Origin: Hyphobacterium indicum
Lineage (GTDB): Bacteria > Pseudomonadota > Alphaproteobacteria > Caulobacterales > Maricaulaceae
Reading direction: 5' to 3'
DNA: 64,000 nt
NCBI RefSeq assembly: GCF_003129605.1
Contig: NZ_QBDX01000001.1
Coordinates: 1 to 64,000 of the forward strand
Shown here one piece after another: positions 16,771-24,969 of the stretch. The position numbers were made by a program, and so were the translations under genes. The stretch's first letter is position 1. Every line of letters starts with the position of its first letter. A model generated the notes under the pieces. It made no database searches and was not told the origin of the DNA. It saw only the letters and a program-made list of their open reading frames with translations.

Positions 16771-17244
16771 CTAGTTTTCGTGTATGATCACCATGCCGAG
16801 CAGGACATCGGCTTCTCCGGCTCCCAGCACATCGTCCGTGGCCTGCTGCAGAAGCGCGGCAATCCGGTCGGCATCCGGCACATCGCCATAGCGGTAATTG
16901 GCGCCGGTATACATGGCGAGTGCCGACGTATAGCGGTCGCGCAGGCGCGGCATCATCTGCGACGCCCGGCTGCGCTGGCGGCTGTCGCGAATTTCCAGCC
17001 CGGCCTCGATATGCAGGATACCGCGCAGGCGGAAGTCGGAATGCACCGTCGCCGTCAGCGGCGTCAGCGGCACATAGGCTTCCGACGACGTGATCGGCCG
17101 GTGCTGGCGGCTGCTGCCGGATTGCGCCGGAGCTTCAGCCCCGTGGGCTTCGGCCTGACCGCCGCCACCCCCGCCGCCAATGGCAAGGGCGGGCGCGGCC
17201 GGAAGCAGCGCAAGGGCCGCAAGAAGGGGAAGGACATGTTTCAT
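16771..17244 (-). CDS. Secreted protein with FliL-like C-terminal region
   Basis: This 157-residue protein has a cleavable signal peptide (MKHVLPLLAALALLPAAPALA), a glycine/Ala/Gln-rich mature N-terminus, then a domain of about 95 residues. The domain begins with a YVPLTPLTATV strand, has an RGILHIEAGLEI strand, and ends DRIAALLQQATDDVLG...VIIHEN. That order (short beta strands, one helix, terminal helix and strand) recalls the FliL/SPFH-like fold, but there is no transmembrane anchor and sequence identity is too low to be sure. ATG 17244 is chosen as it begins the signal. It is divergent from the porin-like gene. Confidence 0.6.
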   Translation of the reverse strand: MKHVLPLLAALALLPAAPALAIGGGGGGGQAEAHGAEAPAQSGSSRQHRPITSSEAYVPLTPLTATVHSDFRLRGILHIEAGLEIRDSRQRSRASQMMPRLRDRYTSALAMYTGANYRYGDVPDADRIAALLQQATDDVLGAGEADVLLGMVIIHEN

Positions 17245-17344
17245 AAGTCGCTCTTTACCAGAAGAGCGTAAAAAACCGGTTCCGAAGTCATCCGGATTTG
17301 TCCGGTTCTCGTAAGTATTTGCAAACCATAACCGGAGTGAGCCC

Positions 17345-18133
17345 ATGTTACGCCTTGCCGCCCTTGCCAGCCTGTTGATGGCCAGCCCCGTTCTTGCCCA
17401 GGAGGAATCGGGCGGTGCCCCGAATTTCGTGGCCGGCGGTATTGCTGCGCTGCCGGAGTCTCCCGGTGCCGACAGCTATCGCTTCATTCCGTTTGCGGCC
17501 GGACGGGCGACGCTCGGCGGTGTGGTCTACCAGATCGAGGGGCCGGGCGTTTCCGCCAGCTTCTACAATGAAGGCAATGTCGAGGCCGGAGCGTATTTCC
17601 GTGTCTATGGCGGCCGTGACGAGGACACGGGTGATGTGGTTGTGGATCTGCTGCCGGAAGTTGATGGCGGCGTTGTGGCGGGCGGGTTTGTCCGCGTCCA
17701 GGTTGCAAACGGGGTGCTCAATCAATATGACCGGGTCTATATCAGCGGCCGCGCCGGCGGCGATGTGACCGGTGAGTTCGGCGGCGCGTTCTGGTCGGCC
17801 TCAGCCGCCTATGCCACGCCCTTGTCACGAACCACGCTGTTCATCGCCAATCTCTCGGTCTCCGGCTCACCGGACGATTATGCTGACCATTTGTTTTCAG
17901 TCGATGCGGCCGGCGCAACGGCCAGTGGTCTGCCTGTCTATGCCGCCGGCAGCGGGATACAGGATATCGGCCTCACCCTTTTCCTTGATCAACAGGTGAC
18001 GGACAGCTGGTCTGTCACCGGCATTTTCGGCGCCAGCCGCCTGCAGGGCGATTATGCCGACAGCCCGATCGTCACCCTGCGGGGCGACGACATGCAATAC
18101 TTTGCCGGTCTCGGCCTCGGACGGCGCTTCTAG
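17345..18133 (+). CDS. MipA/OmpV-family outer-membrane protein
   Basis: This 262-residue protein has a signal peptide ending near residue 18 (SPVLA). It is a beta-barrel with many alternating strands, a PFAAGRATLGG segment typical of MipA/OmpV, and a terminal aromatic (LGLGRRF). Family members scaffold murein-synthesis enzymes or act as porins. A hairpin with a T-rich tail 20 bases downstream ends the transcript. It is divergent from the FliL-like gene with a 100-base gap. Confidence 0.85.
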   Translation: MLRLAALASLLMASPVLAQEESGGAPNFVAGGIAALPESPGADSYRFIPFAAGRATLGGVVYQIEGPGVSASFYNEGNVEAGAYFRVYGGRDEDTGDVVVDLLPEVDGGVVAGGFVRVQVANGVLNQYDRVYISGRAGGDVTGEFGGAFWSASAAYATPLSRTTLFIANLSVSGSPDDYADHLFSVDAAGATASGLPVYAAGSGIQDIGLTLFLDQQVTDSWSVTGIFGASRLQGDYADSPIVTLRGDDMQYFAGLGLGRRF

Positions 18134-18153
18134 GCCGCAGCATGAAGAGCAAC

Positions 18154-18181
18154 GCCGCGCCTTGTCCGGCGCGGCAGTTTT
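18154..18181 (+). terminator. Terminator after mipA-like gene
   Basis: The perfect 8-base stem GCCGCGCC (18154-18161) and GGCGCGGC (18168-18175) is followed by AGTTTT. It suits rightward transcription ending after the MipA/OmpV gene. The T-run is short, so termination may be partial. The next 120 bases contain further GC-rich inverted repeats and the trailer of the tRNA-Ala gene. Confidence 0.65.
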
Positions 18182-18297
18182 CGCTCGAATTCGGTGTATT
18201 GGCTTGCCGGGCCCTGCTGCGCTGAAGCTTCGCAGGGCACCTCTTCGCCTGTGCCGCCTTCGGGCGGGCGAAGCTATCCGAAGCCGGAGGCGAAGGG

Positions 18298-18373
<76 letters not shown>

Positions 18374-18453
18374 GAAAACTGTTTGCACCCATGGGACGGT
18401 GCGAGGCGCGGAAACTAGTCAAAGCCCCCGCGCCAATCAAGCGGCTTTAGCGC

Positions 18454-18888
18454 CTAGATATCATCCTCGTCTTCTTCATCGATTTCGAAGTCGTCCTCGT
18501 CTTCTTCATCGTCGAGAAGCACGTCATCATCATCATCGTCATCCAGGTCGAGATCGGCGTCAGCGTCGATGTCGATGGCATCCTCGTCATCATCATCGTC
18601 GTCGTCATCATCGTCCTCGGCATCCGTCAGCGGAACCACGGTATCGTCGTCGAGTTCGGGGATGTCATCCTCTTCCTCTTCGTCGTCCTCGTCGGTCTCG
18701 TCCTCGGCCTTGTCGTCCTTTTCATTGGACTTTTCAGGCACAGGCGCTTTGGTCACGGGCGGCAGAACGGCCTCCGGCGTGAATTCGTGGTCGCATTTCG
18801 GGCAATGGGCAGGGTCCTTGTTCAGATCGTAGAATTTCGATCCGCATTCCGGACAAATCTGCTTCTCGCCGAGATCGGGTTTGGCCAT
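18454..18888 (-). CDS. FYDLN-acid family protein (TIGR02300), zinc ribbon with acidic tail
   Basis: This 144-residue protein has an N-terminal zinc-ribbon with four cysteines (CPECGSKFYDLNK and CPKCDHEF). It then has about 80 residues that are almost all Asp and Glu with a few Val, Leu and Ile. This is the FYDLN-acid family of alphaproteobacteria, of unknown function. ATG 18888 is chosen as homologues begin MAKP; a GGGGAT site lies upstream. It is divergent from aroA with a 103-base gap. The DNA of the tail is rich in GAT/GAC/GAA codon runs and reads on the other strand as a serine-rich frame, which is a shadow. Confidence 0.9.
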   Translation of the reverse strand: MAKPDLGEKQICPECGSKFYDLNKDPAHCPKCDHEFTPEAVLPPVTKAPVPEKSNEKDDKAEDETDEDDEEEEDDIPELDDDTVVPLTDAEDDDDDDDDDDEDAIDIDADADLDLDDDDDDDVLLDDEEDEDDFEIDEEDEDDI

Positions 18889-18991
18889 GACGATCCCCAT
18901 TGACAGATGTTTTCGGCGCGCGTCGTTGCCACGATAGCCGCCTCCTGTCAAAAGCCTATGTCTGCTGACCCGTAAAAAGTTCATTACACCC

Positions 18992-20326
18992 ATGACCCCC
19001 ATCTCCCGGCCTGCTCCCCGAGCCGCCAGATCACAGCCGCTCAAGCCCTTGCGGGGACAGCTGATTACGCCCGGCGACAAGTCGGTTTCGCACCGCGCGC
19101 TCATTCTCGGCGCGCTCGCAAACGGCACGACACGGATTTCCGGATTGCTGGAATCCGATGACGTTCTGGCGACCGCAGAAGCGGTGAGTCGGCTGGGCGC
19201 ATCTGTCGTCCAAACCGGTCCGGGAAACTGGACCGTGACCGGCCGGGGCGGCCGCTTCAGGAGTCCGGACACGCCGCTCGATTTCGGCAATTCGGGAACC
19301 GGGGTGCGGCTGATGATGGGAGCCGTGGCCGGTGCCGGGGCGAGCGCACACTTTATCGGCGATTCCAGCTTGTCATCACGCCCGATGGGAAGAGTGACAG
19401 AACCCCTGATGCAGATGGGCGCGGATATAACGGCTAACGGTGGACGCCTGCCTGTGCAGCTCAACGCTTCCATCCTGAATGCCATTGATTATCGCCCGCC
19501 GGTCGCCTCCGCCCAGGTCAAGTCCGCCATTCTGCTCGCCGCCCTTGGCGCGTCCGGTGAAACCATTGTGCGCGAAGATCACGCCACCCGGGATCACACA
19601 GAGACCATGCTGAAACTGTTCGGTGCCGGACTCACGGTGGAGCCTGAAGGCGGTGCCCGGATCATCCGGCTCGGCGGCCCGCAAGGCCTCACAGCCTGCG
19701 ATGTCGACGTGCCCGGTGATCCGTCGTCCGCTGCCTTTGCCACAATCGCCGCGCTGATCATCCCGGGATCAGACCTGACGCTCTCCCGTGTCATGACCAA
19801 TCCGGCCCGCACCGGCCTTTATGAAGCGCTTGGCCGCATGGGCGCGGACCTGTCTTTCACGCCCGCGGGGCAGGCGTCCGGAGAGCACATCGCCGATCTG
19901 CGTGTGCGCGCCAGCCAATTGTCCGCCATTGATCTCGAGGCGGATATCGCCCCGTCCATGATCGACGAATACCCGGTCCTGGCGGTGGCTTGCGCCTTTG
20001 CAAAAGGCACGTCCCGCCTGCGCGGTCTGGCCGAATTGCGGGCCAAGGAGAGCGACCGCCTGGCCGCCACCTGTGCGATGTTGACGGCCAATGGTGCCAC
20101 AGCACGGATTGACGGCGATGATCTGGTAATTACCGGTGGTGTGGTCCCCGGGGGCGGTGAGGTGATCACGCGCGGGGATCACCGCATGGCCATGTCGGCT
20201 CTCGTTCTGGGCATGGCCGCCCGCGGCGGCGCTGCGGTCGATGACATCACGATGATTGCCACCAGCTATCCGGCATTCATGGACGACATGTCGGCGCTGG
20301 GCGCCAGACTAGAGGTGGGACAATGA
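18992..20326 (+). CDS. aroA: 3-phosphoshikimate 1-carboxyvinyltransferase (EPSP synthase)
   Basis: This enzyme of the shikimate pathway makes EPSP from shikimate-3-phosphate and PEP. The 444-residue protein contains GDKSVSHR, FGNSGTGVRLMMG, SAQVKSA and RDHTETM, plus the C-terminal AKESDRLA and GDHRMAM motifs. The GDK, RDHTE and SAQVK motifs match class II enzymes, but the fourth class II motif is NPAR instead of NPTR. The residue matching Gly96 of E. coli (Ala100 in the glyphosate-insensitive CP4 type) is Gly. ATGA overlap with cmk. First gene of the rightward block. Confidence 0.95.
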   Translation: MTPISRPAPRAARSQPLKPLRGQLITPGDKSVSHRALILGALANGTTRISGLLESDDVLATAEAVSRLGASVVQTGPGNWTVTGRGGRFRSPDTPLDFGNSGTGVRLMMGAVAGAGASAHFIGDSSLSSRPMGRVTEPLMQMGADITANGGRLPVQLNASILNAIDYRPPVASAQVKSAILLAALGASGETIVREDHATRDHTETMLKLFGAGLTVEPEGGARIIRLGGPQGLTACDVDVPGDPSSAAFATIAALIIPGSDLTLSRVMTNPARTGLYEALGRMGADLSFTPAGQASGEHIADLRVRASQLSAIDLEADIAPSMIDEYPVLAVACAFAKGTSRLRGLAELRAKESDRLAATCAMLTANGATARIDGDDLVITGGVVPGGGEVITRGDHRMAMSALVLGMAARGGAAVDDITMIATSYPAFMDDMSALGARLEVGQ

Positions 20327-20961
20327 TCATTGCGGTAGATGGCACTCTGGCATCCGGCAAGGGCACGGTCGCCCGGGGTCTGGCCCGGACATTCGGCCTC
20401 GCCCATCTCGACACCGGCGCGCTCTACCGTGCTGTTGCCGTCGAACTTCTGAAGGCCGGGGCCGACCCCGGCGATACCGAAGCCGCCGCAGACGCCGCAA
20501 AAACGCTCGACCCGCAACGCATTGATCAGGCCGCGATCCGCACGGCTGAAGCCGGTGCGGCCGCATCAGTGGTGGCGGCCCAGCCCGCCGTGCGCGCCGC
20601 CCTGTTTGATTTGCAGCGCCGCTTTGCCGAACAGCCGGGCGGTGCCGTGCTGGATGGGCGGGATATCGGCACGGTCGTATGTCCCGACGCGGATGTGAAA
20701 TTCTATATCGATGCCGAACCCCGTGTCCGGGCCGAGCGCCGGTGGCGCGAACTGGTGGCCAGTGGTGACACGGTTCAGCTCGAGGATATCGCGCGTCAGC
20801 TGGCCGAACGGGACCAGCGCGACTCCTCGCGCGAAACCGCCCCGCTGATGCGGGCAGAGGATGCTGTCTTGCTGGATACGACTCATTTGAGTATAGACGC
20901 CACGCTCGCTGAGGCCGTCCGCATTATCCAGAACAAGACGGGCGCCGCACCGCGCATCTAG
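20323..20961 (+). CDS. cmk: Cytidylate kinase
   Basis: This 212-residue P-loop kinase phosphorylates CMP and dCMP. Its Walker A motif is GTLASGKGT (residues 7-15), followed by LDTGALYRAVA, then DGRDIGTVV and the LID-region arginines (RQLAERDQRDSSR). ATG 20323 overlaps the aroA stop by four bases, so the two are translated in tandem, and rpsA follows 196 bases on, the usual order in many bacteria. Confidence 0.95.
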   Translation: MIIAVDGTLASGKGTVARGLARTFGLAHLDTGALYRAVAVELLKAGADPGDTEAAADAAKTLDPQRIDQAAIRTAEAGAAASVVAAQPAVRAALFDLQRRFAEQPGGAVLDGRDIGTVVCPDADVKFYIDAEPRVRAERRWRELVASGDTVQLEDIARQLAERDQRDSSRETAPLMRAEDAVLLDTTHLSIDATLAEAVRIIQNKTGAAPRI

Positions 20962-21157
20962 CCGGACCTTTTTGAGGAACAGGCCCGCCGCATGAGGGAC
21001 TCTCCTCCCTTTGGCACCTGACCCCTTGAAAAGGCCCATTGTTTAACCTCCCGCCAACCGGCGGCACAACGCGTATGAAATTGGCCCATTGCGGCAAGAC
21101 CGCCGGAGACAACCGGCTGGCCGGAATATCGTTTCATACCGGAGTTCACGTCCAATC

Positions 21158-23044
21158 ATGTCCGATACCCAAACCCAAACCCCGTCCCGCGATGATTTCG
21201 CGAGCATGCTTGAAGCAAGCTTTGCGGGTCAGGACCTCGCTGAAGGTTCTGTAATCAAGGGCCGCGTCACCGCGGTCGAAAACGATTTCGTCACCGTCGA
21301 TATCGGTCTCAAGACCGAAGGCCGCATCCCGCTCCGTGAATTCACGGGTCCGGGCTCGAAAGCGCCTGTGGTCGGCGATGATGTCGAGGTTTATCTGGAG
21401 CGCATTGAAAACGCGCTCGGCGATGCCGTCATTTCGCGCGACAAGGCCCGCCGCGAAGAAAGCTGGGACCGCCTCGAGAAAGCCTTCGAGAAGAAAGAAC
21501 CGACGAATGGCGCCATTGTCGGCCGCGTGAAGGGCGGCTTTACCGTCGATCTCGGCGGCGCATCCGCCTTCCTGCCAGGCTCGCAGGTTGATATCCGCCC
21601 CGTCCGCGATGTCGGCCCGTTGATGAATATCGAACAGCCTTTCGCCATCCTGAAAATGGATCGCCCGCGCGGCAATATTGTGGTCTCGCGCCGCGCTGTG
21701 CTCGAAGAATCCCGTGCCGAACAGCGTGCGGAACTCGTCGGTCAGCTGGCCGAGGGTGAAGCCCGCGAAGGCATCGTCAAGAACATCACCGATTACGGCG
21801 CATTCGTCGATCTCGGCGGCATTGACGGCCTGTTGCACGTCACCGACATGAGCTGGAGCCGCGTGGGTCACCCGTCCGAAGTGGTCGAGGTCGGCCAGAC
21901 GGTCAACGTCCAGATCATCCGCATCAACCCGGAAACCCAGCGCATCTCGCTGGGCATGAAGCAGCTGATGTCCGACCCGTGGGAAGGCATTGCCGCGAAA
22001 TATCCGGTTGGCGCGACCTTCAAGGGCCGTGTCACCAATATTGCCGAATACGGTGCCTTCGTGGAGCTGGAATCCGGTGTCGAAGGTCTGGTGCACGTCT
22101 CCGAAATGTCGTGGACGAAGAAGAACATCCATCCCGGAAAGATCGTGTCTACCTCGGAAGAAGTGGATGTCATGGTGCTCGACGTCGATTCCGACAAGCG
22201 CCGCATCTCGCTCGGCATCAAGCAGACCCAGCGCAATCCCTGGGATGTGCTGGCCGAGAAGCACCCGATCGGTTCCACCGTGGAAGGTGAAGTCAAGAAC
22301 ATCACCGAATTCGGCCTCTTCGTCGGAATCGATGACGAGATTGACGGCATGGTCCACCTTTCCGACATCGACTGGAACAAGTCCGGCGATGAAGCGGTCA
22401 AGGATTACAGCAAGGGTGACATTGTTCACGCCAAGGTGCTGGACATCGATATCGAGAAGGAGCGCGTCTCCCTCGGCATCAAGCAACTGGCCAGCGATCC
22501 GATGGACGAGGGCGGCTATCGCCGCAACGAGACCATCACCGTGACCGTCAGCGAGATCACCTCCGGTGGTATCGAGGTCACCTTCGGTGAAGGCAATAAT
22601 ATGAAGTCCTTCATCCGCAAGTCCGACCTGTCGCGCGATCGTGACGAGCAGCGCCCCGAGCGTTTTGCCGTCGGCGACAAGATCGATGCCCGCGTCACCA
22701 ATATCGACAAGGGCTCGCGCCGCGTCTCTCTCTCCATCAAGGCGCTGGAAATCGCCGAGGAGAAGGAAGCCGTTCAGCAATACGGTTCGTCGGACTCCGG
22801 CGCGTCGCTGGGGGATATCCTCGGTGCCGCTCTGAAGGACGCTGCTCCGGCCAAGGAAGACGCCAAGCCGGCGGCCAAGAAAGCCGCGGCCAAGGAAAAA
22901 ACCTCCGATGAGGCGGGCGACGACTTCGACGCCATGACCAAGGCCCAGCTGGTGGAATATGCTGAAGCCAATGGCATCGAGATCGTGAAATCGGCGAAAG
23001 TCGCCGAGGTCCGCGAGGCTGTGAAAGCGGCAGCCGGAAAGTAA
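21158..23044 (+). CDS. rpsA: 30S ribosomal protein S1
   Basis: This 628-residue mRNA-binding ribosomal protein has six S1 (OB-fold) repeats, seen as recurring G-x-V-KNITDYGAFVDL-like stretches with HVTDMSW or HVSEMSW and RISLGIKQ closings. ATG 21158 (MSDTQTQTP) is chosen by family length; the frame runs open upstream. The last 100 residues add an Ala/Lys-rich linker and a small helical module (DAMTKAQLVEYAEANGIEI) like a SAP/HeH motif, not part of the E. coli protein. A strong terminator follows. Confidence 0.97.
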   Translation: MSDTQTQTPSRDDFASMLEASFAGQDLAEGSVIKGRVTAVENDFVTVDIGLKTEGRIPLREFTGPGSKAPVVGDDVEVYLERIENALGDAVISRDKARREESWDRLEKAFEKKEPTNGAIVGRVKGGFTVDLGGASAFLPGSQVDIRPVRDVGPLMNIEQPFAILKMDRPRGNIVVSRRAVLEESRAEQRAELVGQLAEGEAREGIVKNITDYGAFVDLGGIDGLLHVTDMSWSRVGHPSEVVEVGQTVNVQIIRINPETQRISLGMKQLMSDPWEGIAAKYPVGATFKGRVTNIAEYGAFVELESGVEGLVHVSEMSWTKKNIHPGKIVSTSEEVDVMVLDVDSDKRRISLGIKQTQRNPWDVLAEKHPIGSTVEGEVKNITEFGLFVGIDDEIDGMVHLSDIDWNKSGDEAVKDYSKGDIVHAKVLDIDIEKERVSLGIKQLASDPMDEGGYRRNETITVTVSEITSGGIEVTFGEGNNMKSFIRKSDLSRDRDEQRPERFAVGDKIDARVTNIDKGSRRVSLSIKALEIAEEKEAVQQYGSSDSGASLGDILGAALKDAAPAKEDAKPAAKKAAAKEKTSDEAGDDFDAMTKAQLVEYAEANGIEIVKSAKVAEVREAVKAAAGK

Positions 23045-23071
23045 TCCGGTTCGGCAGACAATGGAAAATCT

Positions 23072-23099
23072 GGCCGGGCGCACTGCGTCCGGCCTTTTT
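23072..23099 (+). terminator. Rho-independent terminator after rpsA
   Basis: A 10-base stem GGCCGGGCGC / GCGTCCGGCC (one G-U pair) around loop ACT is followed by TTTTT. This is a strong intrinsic terminator for rpsA. The next gene, ihfB, should therefore have its own promoter in 23100-23160. Confidence 0.9.
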
Positions 23100-23172
23100 C
23101 TTGATATATTTCATTGACTCACCGGCCCCGGCTGGCGCAACGTAAAACCCTGACGCGCGCAGGGAGATATTC

Positions 23173-23460
23173 ATGATCAAGTCGGAACTCATTGCCAAGC
23201 TCGCCGAAGAGAATCCGAACCTGTTCCAGAGGGATGTCGAACGCGTCGTCAATGCCATCTTTGACGAGATCGGCGACGCCCTGGCCCGGGGCGACCGGGT
23301 GGAATTGCGCGGTTTCGGAGCGTTTTCGGTCCGCCACCGCAAATCCCGCGAAGGCCGCAATCCGCGAACCGGGGAATCGGTCTCGGTGAAGGACAAATAC
23401 GTGCCCTTCTTCAAGACCGGCAAGGAATTGCGCGAGCGGGTCGACGCCTCCGCAAAATAG
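23173..23460 (+). CDS. ihfB: Integration host factor beta subunit
   Basis: This 95-residue DNA-bending protein works as a heterodimer with IhfA. The HU/IHF signature is present, with [10 protein letters not shown], the basic beta-arm RNPRTGES containing the Pro that intercalates, and the C-terminal [12 protein letters not shown]. The length is normal, and an AGGGAGA site precedes the ATG. It follows rpsA as in many proteobacteria, but after a terminator. Confidence 0.95.
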   Translation: MIKSELIAKLAEENPNLFQRDVERVVNAIFDEIGDALARGDRVELRGFGAFSVRHRKSREGRNPRTGESVSVKDKYVPFFKTGKELRERVDASAK

Positions 23461-23463
23461 GCC

Positions 23464-24228
23464 GTGTTTCCGCTAGATGCGTTCGAGGCCATACTACCTC
23501 ACTTGGATCGTGAATCCATTCTGAAAATCTATGAAGCGGCACCCGGCGGAGAAATTCGCTCCGGGAAATTTGCGAATCCTGCCTCGTCGGCAGCTCTTGC
23601 GGCAAATGTTTTCGGATGGTTTCTGGATCGACCCGAAGAATTAATGATCACGACCGGATCAAACAGCGTTTTCCAGAATGTTCAGAACGTGTCTCTCGAA
23701 GCCGAAGTTCGCTTTCCGTGGCGCGGAGGGCGTCACCCCAGTCTCGATGCTTTGATCAGGACCCGTGATAGGGTGATCGGCGTTGAGGCTAAGCGCTACG
23801 AGCCCTTCCGGTCCAAGTCAGCGCCCGTTTTCTCTGACGCGTTCGAACGCGATGTGTGGAAGGGACTCGAAGCCTACAATGCGCTTCGAAGGACAATGAA
23901 AGCGGGCGATATTGCTTTTCGCCATCTCGACGCGGCTCAATTGATCAAGCATGCGCTCGGACTGGCCGCTGAAGCCGACCGTTCGGGACTCGAGCCCGTT
24001 CTCATTTATCTCTATGCTGCACCTGAACTTTGGCCAGATGGCCGTGCCGTGCCGCCGAGCCAGAAAATCGCCCATCTTTCAGAAATAAACACATTCAATG
24101 CAGCAGTGGCGGGTGACCGGGTGACCTTTCTGTCTATGTCTTATCGGGAGTTACTTTCAAGCTGGCGTCAGCTTGGCGGCCATAGCGCTGTCCATGCAGA
24201 CGCTATTTCCAGCGCTTTCGATCTCTGA
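23464..24228 (+). CDS. PD-(D/E)XK nuclease-like protein
   Basis: This 254-residue protein starts at GTG 23464, three bases after the ihfB stop. The centre has the spacing of a PD-(D/E)XK core: LEAEVRFPW (Glu80), HPSLDALI (Asp95), a short turn and VIGVEAKRYEP (Glu108, Lys110). That is the active-site frame of restriction and repair nucleases. I recognise no DNA-binding domain; the rest is helical. Base composition is a little less G+C-rich than its neighbours, suggesting later gain. It separates ihfB from trpF. Whether it cuts DNA is not shown. Confidence 0.6.
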   Translation: MFPLDAFEAILPHLDRESILKIYEAAPGGEIRSGKFANPASSAALAANVFGWFLDRPEELMITTGSNSVFQNVQNVSLEAEVRFPWRGGRHPSLDALIRTRDRVIGVEAKRYEPFRSKSAPVFSDAFERDVWKGLEAYNALRRTMKAGDIAFRHLDAAQLIKHALGLAAEADRSGLEPVLIYLYAAPELWPDGRAVPPSQKIAHLSEINTFNAAVAGDRVTFLSMSYRELLSSWRQLGGHSAVHADAISSAFDL

Positions 24229-24240
24229 CGGGGGCAAGGC

Positions 24241-24876
24241 ATGACGGACATCAAATTCTGCGGCTTGCGGACGCGCGAAGACGTGTTCACGGCGCAGCGC
24301 CTCGGCGTGCGCTGGGCGGGCTTTGTACATTTTGCGCCCTCACCGCGCCATATCGATCCGGCAGCGGCCGCGGACGCTTTCCGGCCCGCAATGAATAAGC
24401 TGGAAGCGGTCTCGGTCACTGTGGAGGCCGGCAATGCCCTGCTGGACGAAATCATGGACGTCTTCGCGCCGGACTGGATCCAGCTTCACGGCCAGGAAAC
24501 ACCGGCGCGCGCCGCGGAAATCCGCGAACGCACGGGCCGGAAGATCATCAAGGCGCTGCCCGTCGCCACGGCCGCCGATCTGGACGCCGCGTCCGCCTAT
24601 GACGGCATCGCCGACATGATCCTTTTTGATGCCAAACCACCCAAAGGCGCCACGCGTCCGGGTGGCTGGGGCGCGGCCTATGATTATGCACTGCTGAAAT
24701 CGCTGAACATCACCACGCCCTGGCTCTTGTCCGGCGGGCTCGATGCCGCCAATGTCCGCGCCGCTGTCGAGGCGTCCGGCGCAAGCGCGGTCGATGTCTC
24801 CTCAGGGATCGAGGCGGCCCCGGGCGAAAAGTCGGCGCAAAAGATGGCGGCCTTCGCAAAGGCGTTGAGGGACTAG
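24241..24876 (+). CDS. trpF: Phosphoribosylanthranilate isomerase
   Basis: This 211-residue TIM-barrel enzyme carries out the third dedicated step of tryptophan synthesis. It has [11 protein letters not shown] at the N-terminus (general base Cys), HGQETPARA at strand 3, ILFDAKPP (Asp general acid), and the phosphate-binding [10 protein letters not shown] and AVDVSSGIE loops. trpB and trpA follow; trpD, trpC and trpE are not in this window. The gap to trpB (24877-24969) contains two hairpins. Confidence 0.95.
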   Translation: MTDIKFCGLRTREDVFTAQRLGVRWAGFVHFAPSPRHIDPAAAADAFRPAMNKLEAVSVTVEAGNALLDEIMDVFAPDWIQLHGQETPARAAEIRERTGRKIIKALPVATAADLDAASAYDGIADMILFDAKPPKGATRPGGWGAAYDYALLKSLNITTPWLLSGGLDAANVRAAVEASGASAVDVSSGIEAAPGEKSAQKMAAFAKALRD

Positions 24877-24902
24877 TTTGCATGCCGATATTGCACCGTT
24901 TT

Positions 24903-24950
24903 CCTCCGATTCAATCGGAGGACCCCGAGATCATCCGGTCAAGCCGGATG
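24903..24950 (+). promoter_or_regulatory. Two tandem hairpins in the trpB leader
   Basis: First hairpin: CCTCCGATT-C-AATCGGAGG (24903-24921), a perfect 9-base repeat. Second: CATCCGG-TCAAG-CCGGATG (24932-24950), a perfect 7-base stem. They lie in the 93-base trpF-trpB gap, with the second ending about 20 bases before the trpB ATG. They may modulate trpBA expression or stabilise a processed mRNA. No Trp-rich leader peptide was seen. Confidence 0.55.
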
Positions 24951-24969
24951 AAGCCGCAGGTAATTGCTC

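Noticed and set aside
18889-19485. N-terminal extension of the FYDLN-acid frame across aroA
   Set aside because: It overlaps aroA antisense for about 500 bases; family proteins begin at MAKP.
18992-20326. Glyphosate-insensitive (CP4-like) EPSP synthase
   Set aside because: The key Ala is Gly and one class motif is changed; resistance cannot be claimed.
21146-23083. Long leftward open frame opposite rpsA
   Set aside because: It mirrors the repeated codon pattern of the S1 protein on the other strand; there is no ribosome site or domain.
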